A program made the translations under genes and the position numbers. Below are positions 17,682 to 25,965 of a stretch of 64,000 nt of DNA, piece by piece (within the stretch, counting starts at the first letter, position 1; the number at the start of each line of letters is the position of its first letter). A model generated the notes under the pieces. That model did not search any database, was not told the origin of the DNA, and worked only from the letters and a program-made list of their open reading frames with translations. Location of the stretch: NCBI RefSeq assembly GCF_017298635.1, contig NZ_CP071182.1, positions 2,890,001 to 2,954,000 on the forward strand. Reading direction: 5' to 3'. Source of the stretch: Paenalicyclobacillus mengziensis. Lineage in GTDB: Bacteria > Bacillota > Bacilli > Alicyclobacillales > Alicyclobacillaceae.

Positions 17682-19215
17682 GGCGCAGATTGCAATGGTG
17701 ATGAACCTCGACAAGTGCATTGGGTGCCACACGTGCAGTGTCACCTGTAAAAATACATGGACGAACCGCCCTGGAACCGAGTACATGTGGTTCAACAACG
17801 TCGAGACCCGTCCCGGTCCCGGATTCCCACAACGGTGGGAGGACCAAGACAAGTTCCGCGGGGGCTGGGTGCTGAAAAACGGTAAGTTGAAACTTCGTGC
17901 AGGCGGTGCCGCCAAGAAGCTCGCAAACATCTTCCATAACCCGGATTTACCGACCATTGACGACTACTACGAACCGTGGACCTATGACTACGAAAATCTC
18001 ACGGAGAGCCCTCGTCGCAAACATCAACCCGTTGCGCGACCGCGGTCTCTCCTGACTGGGGAGTGGATGGATGCACCGAAGTGGGGGCCGAACTTCGATG
18101 ACGACCTCGCTGGCGGATCCGAAGTCGCCCCACGCGACCCAAACCTTCGCGGGATTGAGGAACACGTCGCGTTCACGTACGAGCAAACCTTCATGATGTA
18201 CATGCCGCGGATCTGCGAGCACTGTCTGAATCCGTCCTGCGTAGCCGCCTGCCCGTCTGGCGCCCTCTACAAGCGGGATGAAGACGGCATCGTGCTCGTC
18301 GACCAGGATGCTTGCCGCGGCTGGCGATTTTGTGTGAGTGCCTGCCCGTACAAAAAGGTCTACTTCAATTGGAACACCCACAAGGCGGAGAAGTGCAACT
18401 TCTGCTACCCGCGGATTGAAGCGGGTCTGCCGACGGTCTGCTCTGAGACCTGCGTTGGGCGCATCCGTTACCTTGGCGTCATCTTGTACGACGCAGACAA
18501 GGTTCGAGAGATGGCCTCTGTCGTGAACGAAAAGGAGCTCTATGAAGCCCAGTTAAAGCTGTTCTTGAACCCGTATGACCCTGCTGTGATTGCGCAGGCT
18601 CGCAAAGATGGCATCCCGGACGCTTGGCTTGAAGCAGCCAAGGAGTCACCGGTCTACAAGATGGCGATTGAGTGGAAGGTTGCACTGCCGCTGCATCCAG
18701 AATACCGTACCATGCCGATGGTCTGGTACGTGCCACCCTTAAGTCCAATGATGAACCACATCGAGAACGAAGATGTGCTCGCTGCAGACGGGTACCTGAC
18801 TGCGGTCGATTCGATGCGCATTCCGATGGAATACCTCGCATCAATTTTGACCGCTGGCGATACCAAGGTCATTCGCAAAGTGTTGCTGCGCTTGACGGCG
18901 ATGCGCGCCCACATGCGCGGCAAGAACCTCGGCGACATCGCCGACTCGCGATTGATGGAAGAAGCCGGCCTTGACCTTGAACAACTCGAAGCCATGGCTC
19001 GGATGTTCGGTGTCGCGAAGTACAATGAGCGCTTTGTCATTCCGACTGGCAACCGTACGATGGACGCAGACCTTTCCTACGAACAAGGCGCATGCAGCCT
19101 CGAAGGTATCGCGCCACCGGAAGGGGTCATTGCTCCTGTGGCACACGGTGCCGGCGCATCGAGTGGATCGTACGGGGCAAGCGGATCGTACGGGGCAACG
19201 AGGGGGAACGCCTGA
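17671..19215 (+). CDS. narH: Respiratory nitrate reductase beta subunit, copy 2
   Basis: Iron-sulfur subunit with the complete cysteine set: CIGCHTCSVTC, CEHCLNPSCVAACP, CRGWRFCVSACP and CNFC...CSETC. TTG 17671 is chosen because AAGGAGG is 9 bases upstream. An earlier in-frame TTG at 17662 abuts that site. Compared with copy 1 the C-terminus has about 15 extra residues, rich in Gly, Ser and Tyr, encoded by an 18-base tandem repeat. The stop overlaps the narJ start by one base (TGATG). Confidence 0.97.
   Translation: MKIKAQIAMVMNLDKCIGCHTCSVTCKNTWTNRPGTEYMWFNNVETRPGPGFPQRWEDQDKFRGGWVLKNGKLKLRAGGAAKKLANIFHNPDLPTIDDYYEPWTYDYENLTESPRRKHQPVARPRSLLTGEWMDAPKWGPNFDDDLAGGSEVAPRDPNLRGIEEHVAFTYEQTFMMYMPRICEHCLNPSCVAACPSGALYKRDEDGIVLVDQDACRGWRFCVSACPYKKVYFNWNTHKAEKCNFCYPRIEAGLPTVCSETCVGRIRYLGVILYDADKVREMASVVNEKELYEAQLKLFLNPYDPAVIAQARKDGIPDAWLEAAKESPVYKMAIEWKVALPLHPEYRTMPMVWYVPPLSPMMNHIENEDVLAADGYLTAVDSMRIPMEYLASILTAGDTKVIRKVLLRLTAMRAHMRGKNLGDIADSRLMEEAGLDLEQLEAMARMFGVAKYNERFVIPTGNRTMDADLSYEQGACSLEGIAPPEGVIAPVAHGAGASSGSYGASGSYGATRGNA
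19165..19200 (+). repeat. Two 18-bp tandem repeats in narH2 3' end
   Basis: Two successive units beginning GGATCGTACGGGGCAA encode GSYGAS-like repeats at the NarH2 C-terminus. The repeat is absent from narH1. It probably arose by replication slippage and keeps the reading frame. Confidence 0.85.
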
Positions 19216-20000
19216 TGGAAACGGGGCTAAACCAGGTGGCGGGCACGAGCTACGCTCCCAGGTCATCGGAGGCGGTCGGAGAATCGGCCGGTGTCGCGGA
19301 GTCGCGAGCTGTAAGTGTGAATCCAGACGCCGCGGAACAGCGTGAAATGGCATTCGATGATCCGGCGGAAGAGGATGGATGGACAGACCCTCGCTGGAAG
19401 ATTATCTCTACACTGCTCGCTTATCCGGGAAGTGCGGCGTTTCCACGGCTGCTGGCCGATGCAGAGGAGTGGGTGAGCGAACTCATCTTGTCGGACGATG
19501 ATGGGACTTTGTCAAAAAGGCCTGGGGACTTGGAACCGCTGTTGACGCTGATTCGACGGATGAAGGTTTGTGAGGAGAGAGATCTCGAAAGTGAGTACAC
19601 GAGGTATTTCGATTTCCAATCCTCGACATGCTTGTACCTTACCGCACATGAACTCGGAGACAGCAGGAAACGAGGATTGGCTCTGGTGGCTTTGCGGCGG
19701 ATGCTAAGTACCGCCGGGTTCGAGGAGGATGGGACGGAGTTGCCTGACTATTTGCCACTATTATTCGAGTTTCTGGCAGCGAAACCGGCTGACTTTGATG
19801 CTACCGACCTTGAAATTCGACTTGCCCGAGTGATTCACGTCATCACAGAGACCCTGCCGGGGGATAGCGTCTACCGAGAGGTATTCTCGATAGCTGCATC
19901 GTGTTTGCCAGATGCAAACCTGCCAGACGGTGGTTTTGTCTTTGCAAATCGTGAGTCTACAGACCTTGATGAACTCCCATATCCACTGCAATACGACTAA
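19215..20000 (+). CDS. narJ: Nitrate reductase assembly chaperone, copy 2, extended
   Basis: NarJ chaperone of 261 residues. The core from about residue 58 matches copy 1 (FDFQSSTCLYLTAHELGDSR, TELPDYLPLLFEFLAAKP). The first ~57 residues are an acidic, Ala/Ser/Glu-rich, low-complexity extension not present in NarJ1. ATG 19215 overlaps the narH2 stop and has AGGGGGAA upstream. The extension and the narH2 tail repeats lie next to each other, so this junction has been reshaped in copy 2. Confidence 0.92.
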   Translation: METGLNQVAGTSYAPRSSEAVGESAGVAESRAVSVNPDAAEQREMAFDDPAEEDGWTDPRWKIISTLLAYPGSAAFPRLLADAEEWVSELILSDDDGTLSKRPGDLEPLLTLIRRMKVCEERDLESEYTRYFDFQSSTCLYLTAHELGDSRKRGLALVALRRMLSTAGFEEDGTELPDYLPLLFEFLAAKPADFDATDLEIRLARVIHVITETLPGDSVYREVFSIAASCLPDANLPDGGFVFANRESTDLDELPYPLQYD

Positions 20001-20027
20001 CCGAGCTTACGAAAGGGTGCATCAAAC

Positions 20028-20720
20028 ATGAGTCAATTCTTGTGGGTAGTCTTTCCCTACCTGACACTATCTGTGATGATTATCGGGATGCTGTACCGAT
20101 TTGTTTATAACCCGCGCGGCTGGGGATCAAAGTCGAGTGAAATTCTGGAGAAGAAGTGGCTGCGATGGGGAAGCCTGATGTTTCACTGGGGCATTCTCTG
20201 CGTGATTGCTGGTCACGTGATGGGGCTCTTAATTCCAATCTCTGTCTACAAGGCACTGGGGGTCTCGACAGAGTTTTACCATACGAATGCCGATATATTT
20301 GGGGGACTCGCTGGTCTCGTGACCACGGCGGGGATTGTCATTCTGCTGGCACGGCGGACATTCAATGCTCGCGTGCGGAAGAACTCAAGTGCTTCGGACT
20401 TTGTAGCTCTTGTCTTGCTGTTGATTGTTGTCGGTTTAGGTGTGCTCGTGACGGTCGGTTACAACAATATTTACGGCCCGTATGAGTATCGCCTCTCGGT
20501 AGGACCTTGGGTCAGACAGCTGATTGTGCTCCACCCGAATGCTTCTTTAATGAAGGATGTGCCGATGCTGCTTAAGATACACATTGTGTCGTCCTTTGCA
20601 CTGTTCGCTGTCTGGCCGTTTACGCGACTGGTCCATGTGTTTAGCGTCCCGATTGGCTACCCGTTCCGCGCGCCGATGCAGTATCGTTCGCGAGTCAGGT
20701 ATCGGGAAGATGGAAAATAA
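20028..20720 (+). CDS. narI: Respiratory nitrate reductase gamma subunit, copy 2
   Basis: Membrane cytochrome b subunit of 230 residues with about five hydrophobic segments and candidate heme-ligand histidines in MFHWGILCVIAGHVMG and KIHIVSSF...RLVHVF. ATG 20028 has GAAAGGG upstream. It is closely parallel to the gene at 10968 and lies 27 bases after narJ2. Confidence 0.95.
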   Translation: MSQFLWVVFPYLTLSVMIIGMLYRFVYNPRGWGSKSSEILEKKWLRWGSLMFHWGILCVIAGHVMGLLIPISVYKALGVSTEFYHTNADIFGGLAGLVTTAGIVILLARRTFNARVRKNSSASDFVALVLLLIVVGLGVLVTVGYNNIYGPYEYRLSVGPWVRQLIVLHPNASLMKDVPMLLKIHIVSSFALFAVWPFTRLVHVFSVPIGYPFRAPMQYRSRVRYREDGK

Positions 20721-20740
20721 GATGAGATGAGAAAGTAGGT

Positions 20741-21061
20741 GTGCTTGAGGTGACCATACGACGGATGGGGCTTCCGCTTCAAATACGGTATCAGGCTGCG
20801 TACCAGGCGCTTGTTGACGTGTTAAAACGGCAGGGATTGGACGTGTACGACGTTCTGACGACCGTTGTCTGCGCTAAAAATGGCACATGCACGCTTGATG
20901 TTCGTTTTGGCAGTGACTTTTATCAGTCGGAGCAGTACACGCTGGCAGAAGAGTCTCTAATAAAGCCAGACGCCGAGCTGATTGAATTTTTTGAACGGGT
21001 GTCTAGTGTTTGCCACGACACACTAAAGGCTGAGTATCGTACGTATATGAGGAACACCTAA
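20741..21061 (+). CDS. Unknown nar-linked small protein, copy 2
   Basis: Paralogue of the protein at 4464 (106 residues; shared LxYxAAYxALVDxL, LDVYDVL, final AEYRTYMR). In module 2 it follows narI instead of HHE, so the gene has moved between the two copies. GTG 20741 is the annotated start. Downstream GTG 20750 or ATG 20765, which aligns with the internal Met of copy 1, are alternatives. The family is not recognised. Confidence 0.7.
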   Translation: MLEVTIRRMGLPLQIRYQAAYQALVDVLKRQGLDVYDVLTTVVCAKNGTCTLDVRFGSDFYQSEQYTLAEESLIKPDAELIEFFERVSSVCHDTLKAEYRTYMRNT

Positions 21062-21162
21062 GATTCTCGGAGACTACGTATCGGCATTACATCGACTACT
21101 GTTGGAGCAATGTACAGTGATAGATAAAGGGATAGCAAAAGCCTGGAGGGGAGGTGTCCAAA

Positions 21163-21870
21163 GTGCCATGTCATCATGATCACGGCTCATGCATTGTGCA
21201 CGTTCCGCTGTTTGACGGTTTGTCAGACGAGGAGGTGCACTTGCTTTCTCAAGCGGTCCATTCCCGGCATTACCGAAAAGGCGAGTTTGTGTTTCAGGAG
21301 GGGGAGCGTTCAGACGCACTTTACGTGGTCAATCAAGGCGTGGTAAAGGTTGTGAAGTTGGCGGACACTGGTAAAGAACATGTGATTCGGTTCCTGTTTC
21401 ACGGTGATTTTGGTGGAATGCCTGACCTCTTTAAGGAAGGGCTGCACTATGCCAACGCAGAGGTCGTGGAGGATGCTGTTGTATGCCGAATCTATCGACA
21501 GGATTTAAAAGCCATTCTCGATCACAATTCCAGTATGGCGTATCGGTTTTTGGCTGCCATCAGCGATCGATTGAGAGACGCAGATGAGTGGTCTGGTACC
21601 ATCAGTTTGTTAGATGCGGAGAGAAGACTTGCCAAAACGCTGCTCATCTTTACAGCAAAAATGGCAAGCTCGAATCCCGCCTCAAATCCGTACGAACTGC
21701 CTGTGTCGAAGCGGGACTTGGCTGCTCTGATTGGTATTACTCCGGAGACGATGAGCCGGAAATTGGCTGTGTTTGAGTCTGAAGGGTACATTTCTTTGCG
21801 TGGCAAGAAGGGCATCGTAATTCTCAACCCATCGGTACTGGAAGAGATTGCAGGTGTGCAGCAGTCTTAG
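21163..21870 (+). CDS. Crp/Fnr family transcription regulator
   Basis: Two-domain regulator: cyclic-nucleotide-binding-like beta-roll (about residues 10-125) and a C-terminal winged helix with DLAALIGITPETMSRKL. The recognition helix has E-x-x-S-R as in FNR, which reads TTGAT half-sites. Two N-terminal cysteines (CHHDHGSC) with three histidines between them could bind a metal, cluster or heme. This differs from the four-cysteine E. coli pattern. GTG 21163 is preferred over GTG 21154, which falls inside the GGAGGGGAGG ribosome site. It closes the nar island and is the likely regulator of the FNR-like sites at 2295 and 22426. Confidence 0.9.
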   Translation: MPCHHDHGSCIVHVPLFDGLSDEEVHLLSQAVHSRHYRKGEFVFQEGERSDALYVVNQGVVKVVKLADTGKEHVIRFLFHGDFGGMPDLFKEGLHYANAEVVEDAVVCRIYRQDLKAILDHNSSMAYRFLAAISDRLRDADEWSGTISLLDAERRLAKTLLIFTAKMASSNPASNPYELPVSKRDLAALIGITPETMSRKLAVFESEGYISLRGKKGIVILNPSVLEEIAGVQQS

Positions 21871-22066
21871 TCTCTATGCCTCGAAGAATCAACAGATCAC
21901 AGGTCAAGTACGATTTGCCGTATAAAGTCGCGTCTTCAGCGGGTATTTTATCTTTGTCGACTGTCAAAATACTACGATAAAGCACAGATGGGACATGTTC
22001 GATACGACAAGCAAGGGACAGAGAATGGAGGAGTGAACGTTCTATGGCAGATCCAAGCCCGAATGA

Positions 22067-22335
22067 GTTTCCGAATCGTTTGAACGCATCCTCCGCAGCA
22101 ATCTGGTGGGGATGGGTGTACTTCCGTTAGAGTTTAAAGAGACAGAAAGTTGGAAGTATCTAGGTATCGATGGCAGCGAGACGTTTTCGGCATTGATGAT
22201 CAGTTGCAGCCCGGTCAGATGTTGACCGTGAAGGCAACAAGGTCAGACAGTTCAAGTTTTGACTTCGAGGTAATCACACGTCTCGACAGCACTGTGGACG
22301 CCGAATATTATCGAAATTGCTTTTGTTTTCAATAA
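22067..22335 (+). pseudogene. Aconitase C-terminal remnant
   Basis: The frame beginning near 22067 reads [20 protein letters not shown], the conserved C-terminal domain of aconitate hydratase A. After a frameshift near 22180 it continues as [18 protein letters not shown] and VITRLDSTVDAEYYRN, then loses the usual terminal GGILQ stretch. Only about 85 codons of a roughly 900-codon gene remain. It is decayed and probably marks an old deletion downstream of the nar island. The flanks (21871-22066 and 22336-22627) hold no other gene. Confidence 0.8.
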
Positions 22336-22425
22336 GCACGGCCATTGGTATCATCTTGACTTTCTTAATAGTTCCAAATGTTAACACCAACATCTAGAAG
22401 GTCGGGTTCATCAATTACCCCATGA

Positions 22426-22439
22426 TTGATCTGTATCAA
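22426..22439. promoter_or_regulatory. Perfect FNR box
   Basis: TTGATCTGTATCAA matches the FNR consensus TTGAT-N4-ATCAA at all ten defined positions. It lies about 190 bases ahead of the PAS protein and about 560 bases after the Crp/Fnr gene, whose recognition helix (ETMSR) is of the type that reads this box. Confidence 0.7.
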
Positions 22440-22627
22440 GGTCAGGGCACGGTAACAGTCTTACAATAATCGTGAAACAACGCGGGGGTATCAATACATT
22501 CCTGAACAGGGAGTAGAGGACGATGAGGGAGAGGTACTGACCCTGGGTGCCGGATAGACGCGCATGTGACAGGAAGTCATGTTGAAACGAAACATGTCAT
22601 TATCGATTTCATAAAGGAGTCTTATAA

Positions 22628-23104
22628 ATGTCTGAAGAAAAATTGTCAGATTTAATTAGTCCTGAAGCTGTGATTAATTTTGAAACTGGTCCTATTAAAG
22701 CAAGCACTTTGGATACAATGATAAAACTATTGCCATTTGAAATGGGCTTTTGCGATGCCAACGATATTTTTCGCTGGTATTCAAATAATCCAAACCGCGT
22801 ACATGGTCGCCGTCAAGAAGCAATTGGTCGCCCTGTGCTTGAGCTTCACCCAAAAGTAGCACACTACGTTGAAAAATTGTTGAATGATTTTCGTTCAGGA
22901 AAACGGGATGAATGGGAATTTTGGTTCCCAAAACACTCTGGCGAACATGGTCAAATATACCAGAAATTTATGGCGGTTCGCGATGAAAACGGTAAATACC
23001 TTGGATGTATGGATGTCACCGTTAATATCGACCTTTTTCAAGGAAAAGAAGGCAAAAATACGCCCGAAACGATTGACGAATTTAAAGCTGTTAAACCTGA
23101 ATGA
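22628..23104 (+). CDS. Single-domain PAS sensor protein (DUF438-type PAS)
   Basis: 158-residue soluble protein made up almost entirely of one PAS domain, with stretches LPFEMGFCDANDIFRWYS, GRPVLELHPK and FMAVRDENGKYLGCMDVT. These resemble the PAS domain at the end of DUF438/hemerythrin proteins. It has no output domain, so it probably binds a ligand or a partner protein. It has a clear AAGGAG site, and the perfect FNR box upstream suggests anaerobic control. The base composition is visibly more A+T-rich than the nar genes. Confidence 0.8.
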   Translation: MSEEKLSDLISPEAVINFETGPIKASTLDTMIKLLPFEMGFCDANDIFRWYSNNPNRVHGRRQEAIGRPVLELHPKVAHYVEKLLNDFRSGKRDEWEFWFPKHSGEHGQIYQKFMAVRDENGKYLGCMDVTVNIDLFQGKEGKNTPETIDEFKAVKPE

Positions 23105-23253
23105 AAAATTATTTCTCATTTTAGAAGATGATGAGGAACACTTTGAATTCCCAATTCGATGTGTTTTCTTTATAATAGACTTCTCAAGTTTTGGTTGTCT
23201 TGGTATCAAACTAGTAAGGAGAAAACATTAATTTTTAGTGGGAGGTTAACTTC

Positions 23254-24288
23254 TTGAGGAAAAATTTAATATTGCTAAATTTCGTGAGTTTAACAACCAT
23301 GGCAGTCTTGGGAGGAATCCTTGCACCTACAGCGTTTGCACAGGGATTTCAAACATTAATGCAAAAATCTAAGATTGTCGTAAATGGAAAAACATTTGAG
23401 AGTCCGTACAAATTTATTTATCAGGGAACTACATACATGCCAATTTGGTATGTGATGCAGGTGCTAAAACAAATCAAAGGTTTTTCCGTGGATTGGAATG
23501 CTACGACTCATCAATGGGTCATCAATGGTCCCTTTGCAAGCCCAAACATGAGTCCGGCCACTATCGGTAAGACCAGTATTGTTATGAATGGGAAAACGGT
23601 AGAGAGCAACATTTTAACTCTTGCTTCTACGGATCCGAGTTCCGGTCAGTTAACAACGTTCATGCCGATTTGGTACATTCAGCAAGCTCTTAACTCTGCT
23701 GGATTCAGCAAAAACACCGATTCTTGGAATGGCTCTCAGTGGAATTTGAGTTTTAGTCAATCATCGAGTTCCGGTTCGAATTCTAGCTCTGGCTCACAGC
23801 CGACAATTGCTCAAATCACGTCTGCTACGGAACAGTATCTGAAAGAATCGAACTACGGCCAAAAGCCGGTAACTGGATATAGTCCACTTGCTACGTCAAC
23901 ACAGTGGTATCCGAATCCATCCGATGTGTTTTACAACAAGCAGATTCCGACTTCGGATTTGGTTGACAACAAAGTAATTCAACAAAATCCTTATGTGATA
24001 ATGAATAAAGAGAACGGGCCTTCAGGAAGTATGTGGTTTGAGTTGGAGTATGTTGGGAAAGATTCAACACAATCCTATTGGATGGCCGAACAGGTTGACT
24101 CGCAGACAGGAAAGGTCACGAATGTATCTCAAGAATTATTCAATTTTAGTAAGGTGAACTTCCCGGATTTGGCCGTTCCTGCAAGCGGGGGTTATGCATT
24201 TACGAAATCTCCAGTTAATACTCAATGGGGCATCGGGGGACAAACGTTCTTTATCCCAAATTCAGGTTGGAATCCAAACAAAAATTGA
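23254..24288 (+). CDS. Secreted protein with two stalk-like domains
   Basis: Exported protein of 344 residues: signal peptide with a hydrophobic core and AFA-Q cleavage region, then two related domains (KIVVNGKTFESPYKF..TYMPIWY and SIVMNGKTVESNILT..TFMPIWY). These resemble the copper-amine-oxidase N-terminal-like or stalk domains used in Bacillales surface proteins. A Ser/Gly-rich linker (about residues 168-185) leads to a C-terminal region I do not recognise. TTG 23254 has GGGAGG upstream. A terminator follows. It is related to the protein at 26180. A cell-surface role is likely; the ligand is unknown. Confidence 0.75.
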   Translation: MRKNLILLNFVSLTTMAVLGGILAPTAFAQGFQTLMQKSKIVVNGKTFESPYKFIYQGTTYMPIWYVMQVLKQIKGFSVDWNATTHQWVINGPFASPNMSPATIGKTSIVMNGKTVESNILTLASTDPSSGQLTTFMPIWYIQQALNSAGFSKNTDSWNGSQWNLSFSQSSSSGSNSSSGSQPTIAQITSATEQYLKESNYGQKPVTGYSPLATSTQWYPNPSDVFYNKQIPTSDLVDNKVIQQNPYVIMNKENGPSGSMWFELEYVGKDSTQSYWMAEQVDSQTGKVTNVSQELFNFSKVNFPDLAVPASGGYAFTKSPVNTQWGIGGQTFFIPNSGWNPNKN

Positions 24289-24446
24289 GGTGAGCGAAAT
24301 CTGACAAAACGATGATCAGCGATGTATAGCCACTGCATGATTGTTGATTCTGTTGATATCGTCCTGTTGCCCATGAATATGCGGACGTTGTAAGTTAGCC
24401 GTTCGTGCGGGTCAGGGCAAACAAGCGGCACAACACACAGTTACTT

Positions 24447-24483
24447 AGGGCAATCTGATCATGTGAATCAGTTGCTCTTTTTT
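24447..24483 (+). terminator. Rho-independent terminator
   Basis: GGGCAATCTGAT and ATCAGTTGCTC form a stem with a 7-base loop and a following T6 run, downstream of the secreted stalk protein. Confidence 0.85.
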
Positions 24484-24548
24484 ATCGTGTTGAGTATGAT
24501 AAGTATGAAATACATGATTAACATGATGCGGATGAATGGGGTGGGAGT

Positions 24549-24854
24549 ATGAAGCGACATCATGGACACACGAATGGCAGTGGCTTACACCATAAACCGA
24601 ATGTGTTTGGAACAACAAAGGTTGGCGAAAGAGGACAAATTGTTATTCCAAAGGACGCTCGAGAACAATACAACATCAACCCTGGAGATACATTGTTTGT
24701 CATTGGCGATGAAGGAAAACGTGGACTGGCTATTGTGAAGGCAGATTTCCTTGAAGGCTTCGCTCTGCAAATTCTTCGTGGTATAGGCTATTTTGACAGC
24801 AAGGGGAACCAGGGCGAGGAACTTCAAGGGGAAAATGAAGAAAATGAAAAATAA
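24549..24854 (+). CDS. AbrB/SpoVT-type transcription regulator
   Basis: 101-residue protein with a SpoVT-AbrB swapped-hairpin DNA-binding domain at about residues 20-60 (GTTKVGERGQIVIPKDAR, INPGDTLFVIGD). A His-rich N-terminus precedes it and an acidic tail follows. Single-domain members of this family act as transition-state regulators or as antitoxins. Its 3' end overlaps the next membrane protein gene, so the two form an operon. No toxin is apparent. ATG 24549 has GGTGGGAG upstream. Confidence 0.85.
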   Translation: MKRHHGHTNGSGLHHKPNVFGTTKVGERGQIVIPKDAREQYNINPGDTLFVIGDEGKRGLAIVKADFLEGFALQILRGIGYFDSKGNQGEELQGENEENEK

Positions 24855-25290
24855 GAGATTCATGCCCCCGGCTTATTTCTGGATTTACTGTGCCCTGTCG
24901 GTGGTAATTTCTTTCGTGCCTGTTGGGCGCTTTCTATCTTTCCCATGGAGTATGATTGGAATCCTCTTCGTTGTGCTTGGCTTGCTTCTTTCAGTTTGGG
25001 TAGAAGGGGTCTTCAAACGTGCGAAAACGACTGTTAAGCCTTTTAAACAGAGCTCAGTTTTCGTCACTAGCGGACCATTTCGATTTTCACGTAATCCGAT
25101 GTATCTTGGTATGACTGTCATATTCGTTGGGATCACAATCATACTTGGTAATTTCTTATCCATCATTGGGGCCATCGCCTTCGTCATCACTATGAACGTA
25201 CAATTTATTAGGTTTGAAGAAGCTAAGATGATGGAAACATTCGGAGCAGAATACGTCGAATATAAGCGGAGTGTACGTCGATGGATATAG
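24835..25290 (+). CDS. Isoprenylcysteine methyltransferase-like membrane protein
   Basis: Membrane protein of about 150 residues with four or so hydrophobic segments. Its signature GPFRFSRNPMYLGM and the following EEAKMMETFGAEYVEYKRSVRRWI are typical of the PEMT/ICMT family of small SAM-dependent methyltransferases. The substrate is unknown. ATG 24835 or 24844 are the likely starts, both inside the end of the AbrB gene, with AAGGGG upstream. A second family member lies at 61607. Confidence 0.8.
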   Translation: MKKMKNKRFMPPAYFWIYCALSVVISFVPVGRFLSFPWSMIGILFVVLGLLLSVWVEGVFKRAKTTVKPFKQSSVFVTSGPFRFSRNPMYLGMTVIFVGITIILGNFLSIIGAIAFVITMNVQFIRFEEAKMMETFGAEYVEYKRSVRRWI

Positions 25291-25424
25291 GTGCGCAGGC
25301 TTACAGATTCCAATTTGGAGTGCTGCTGGGTATGACGCCCCAACATCGTCCAATCGCAACACACTTATTTTTCATTTTTTGGCTGTACAAATTATTTTAG
25401 GCATCGAAGGCGTAACATTTTTAC

Positions 25425-25450
25425 TAAGAATGACATGGATGTCATTCTTA
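25425..25450. repeat. 26-bp perfect palindrome in gene-poor gap
   Basis: Twelve-base arms (left arm TAAGAATGACAT) with a 2-base GG centre, every arm position paired. It lies in the 25291-25692 gap, where only a weak 108-codon frame exists that I do not support. It could be an operator for a dimeric regulator or a cruciform-forming element. No terminator-like T-run follows. Confidence 0.7.
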
Positions 25451-25692
25451 GACGCTCGTAAGCCAATTGATTTGAATGAAACAGACAGCGATAAGGATCA
25501 GCGGAACTTCATCACAGGAGTCATCTTTTCAATACGGATTTTTGCAGTATGGAGTTTAGCAAGCGTTTTTTATTGGACTAACGGCTGCAAGACCTAAAAA
25601 AATCGTATGGTGTTTTAGCATGATTATTCATCGCAAGAGAAGGTACAGTTCTGTCGCACTTGGCCAGGGGAGTCAAGATAATCCCTAATGAT

Positions 25693-25965
25693 TCAAGTCC
25701 GCGTTGCAAACAGAATACAAGCGACGCCGACGATCAAGAGGATAATTCGGCGGACACTCACCCCGTCTGCGATCCCAACCACGCCAAACGCAGTCACCGC
25801 AATAAGGACAAATGGGCCGACAAGCGCCAACAACCCATTAACCTGAAGAGCCTTGGATGCAGTGCCGAAATACAACATAGTAAGTCCGCCGAGGACCTCG
25901 AGGAGACCTGAAATAAACCGAAGTGACGCCATGGCGTATACAACTTTTTCAATTCCGTGGAACAT
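25693..25965 (-). CDS. YqhV-like DUF2619 membrane protein
   Basis: 90-residue integral membrane protein with three hydrophobic segments and the family-like stretch SLRFISGLLEVLGGL...NGLLALVGPFVLI, resembling Bacillus YqhV (DUF2619). In Bacillus the gene lies near the sporulation spoIIIA operon, but here it is isolated. ATG 25965 has GGGAGGG upstream. Function is unknown. Confidence 0.8.
   Translation of the reverse strand: MFHGIEKVVYAMASLRFISGLLEVLGGLTMLYFGTASKALQVNGLLALVGPFVLIAVTAFGVVGIADGVSVRRIILLIVGVACILFATRT

Noticed and set aside
25271..25597. 108-codon frame after the methyltransferase-like gene
   Set aside because: No ribosome site, mixed composition, and the 26-bp palindrome lies within it; I see no protein family.
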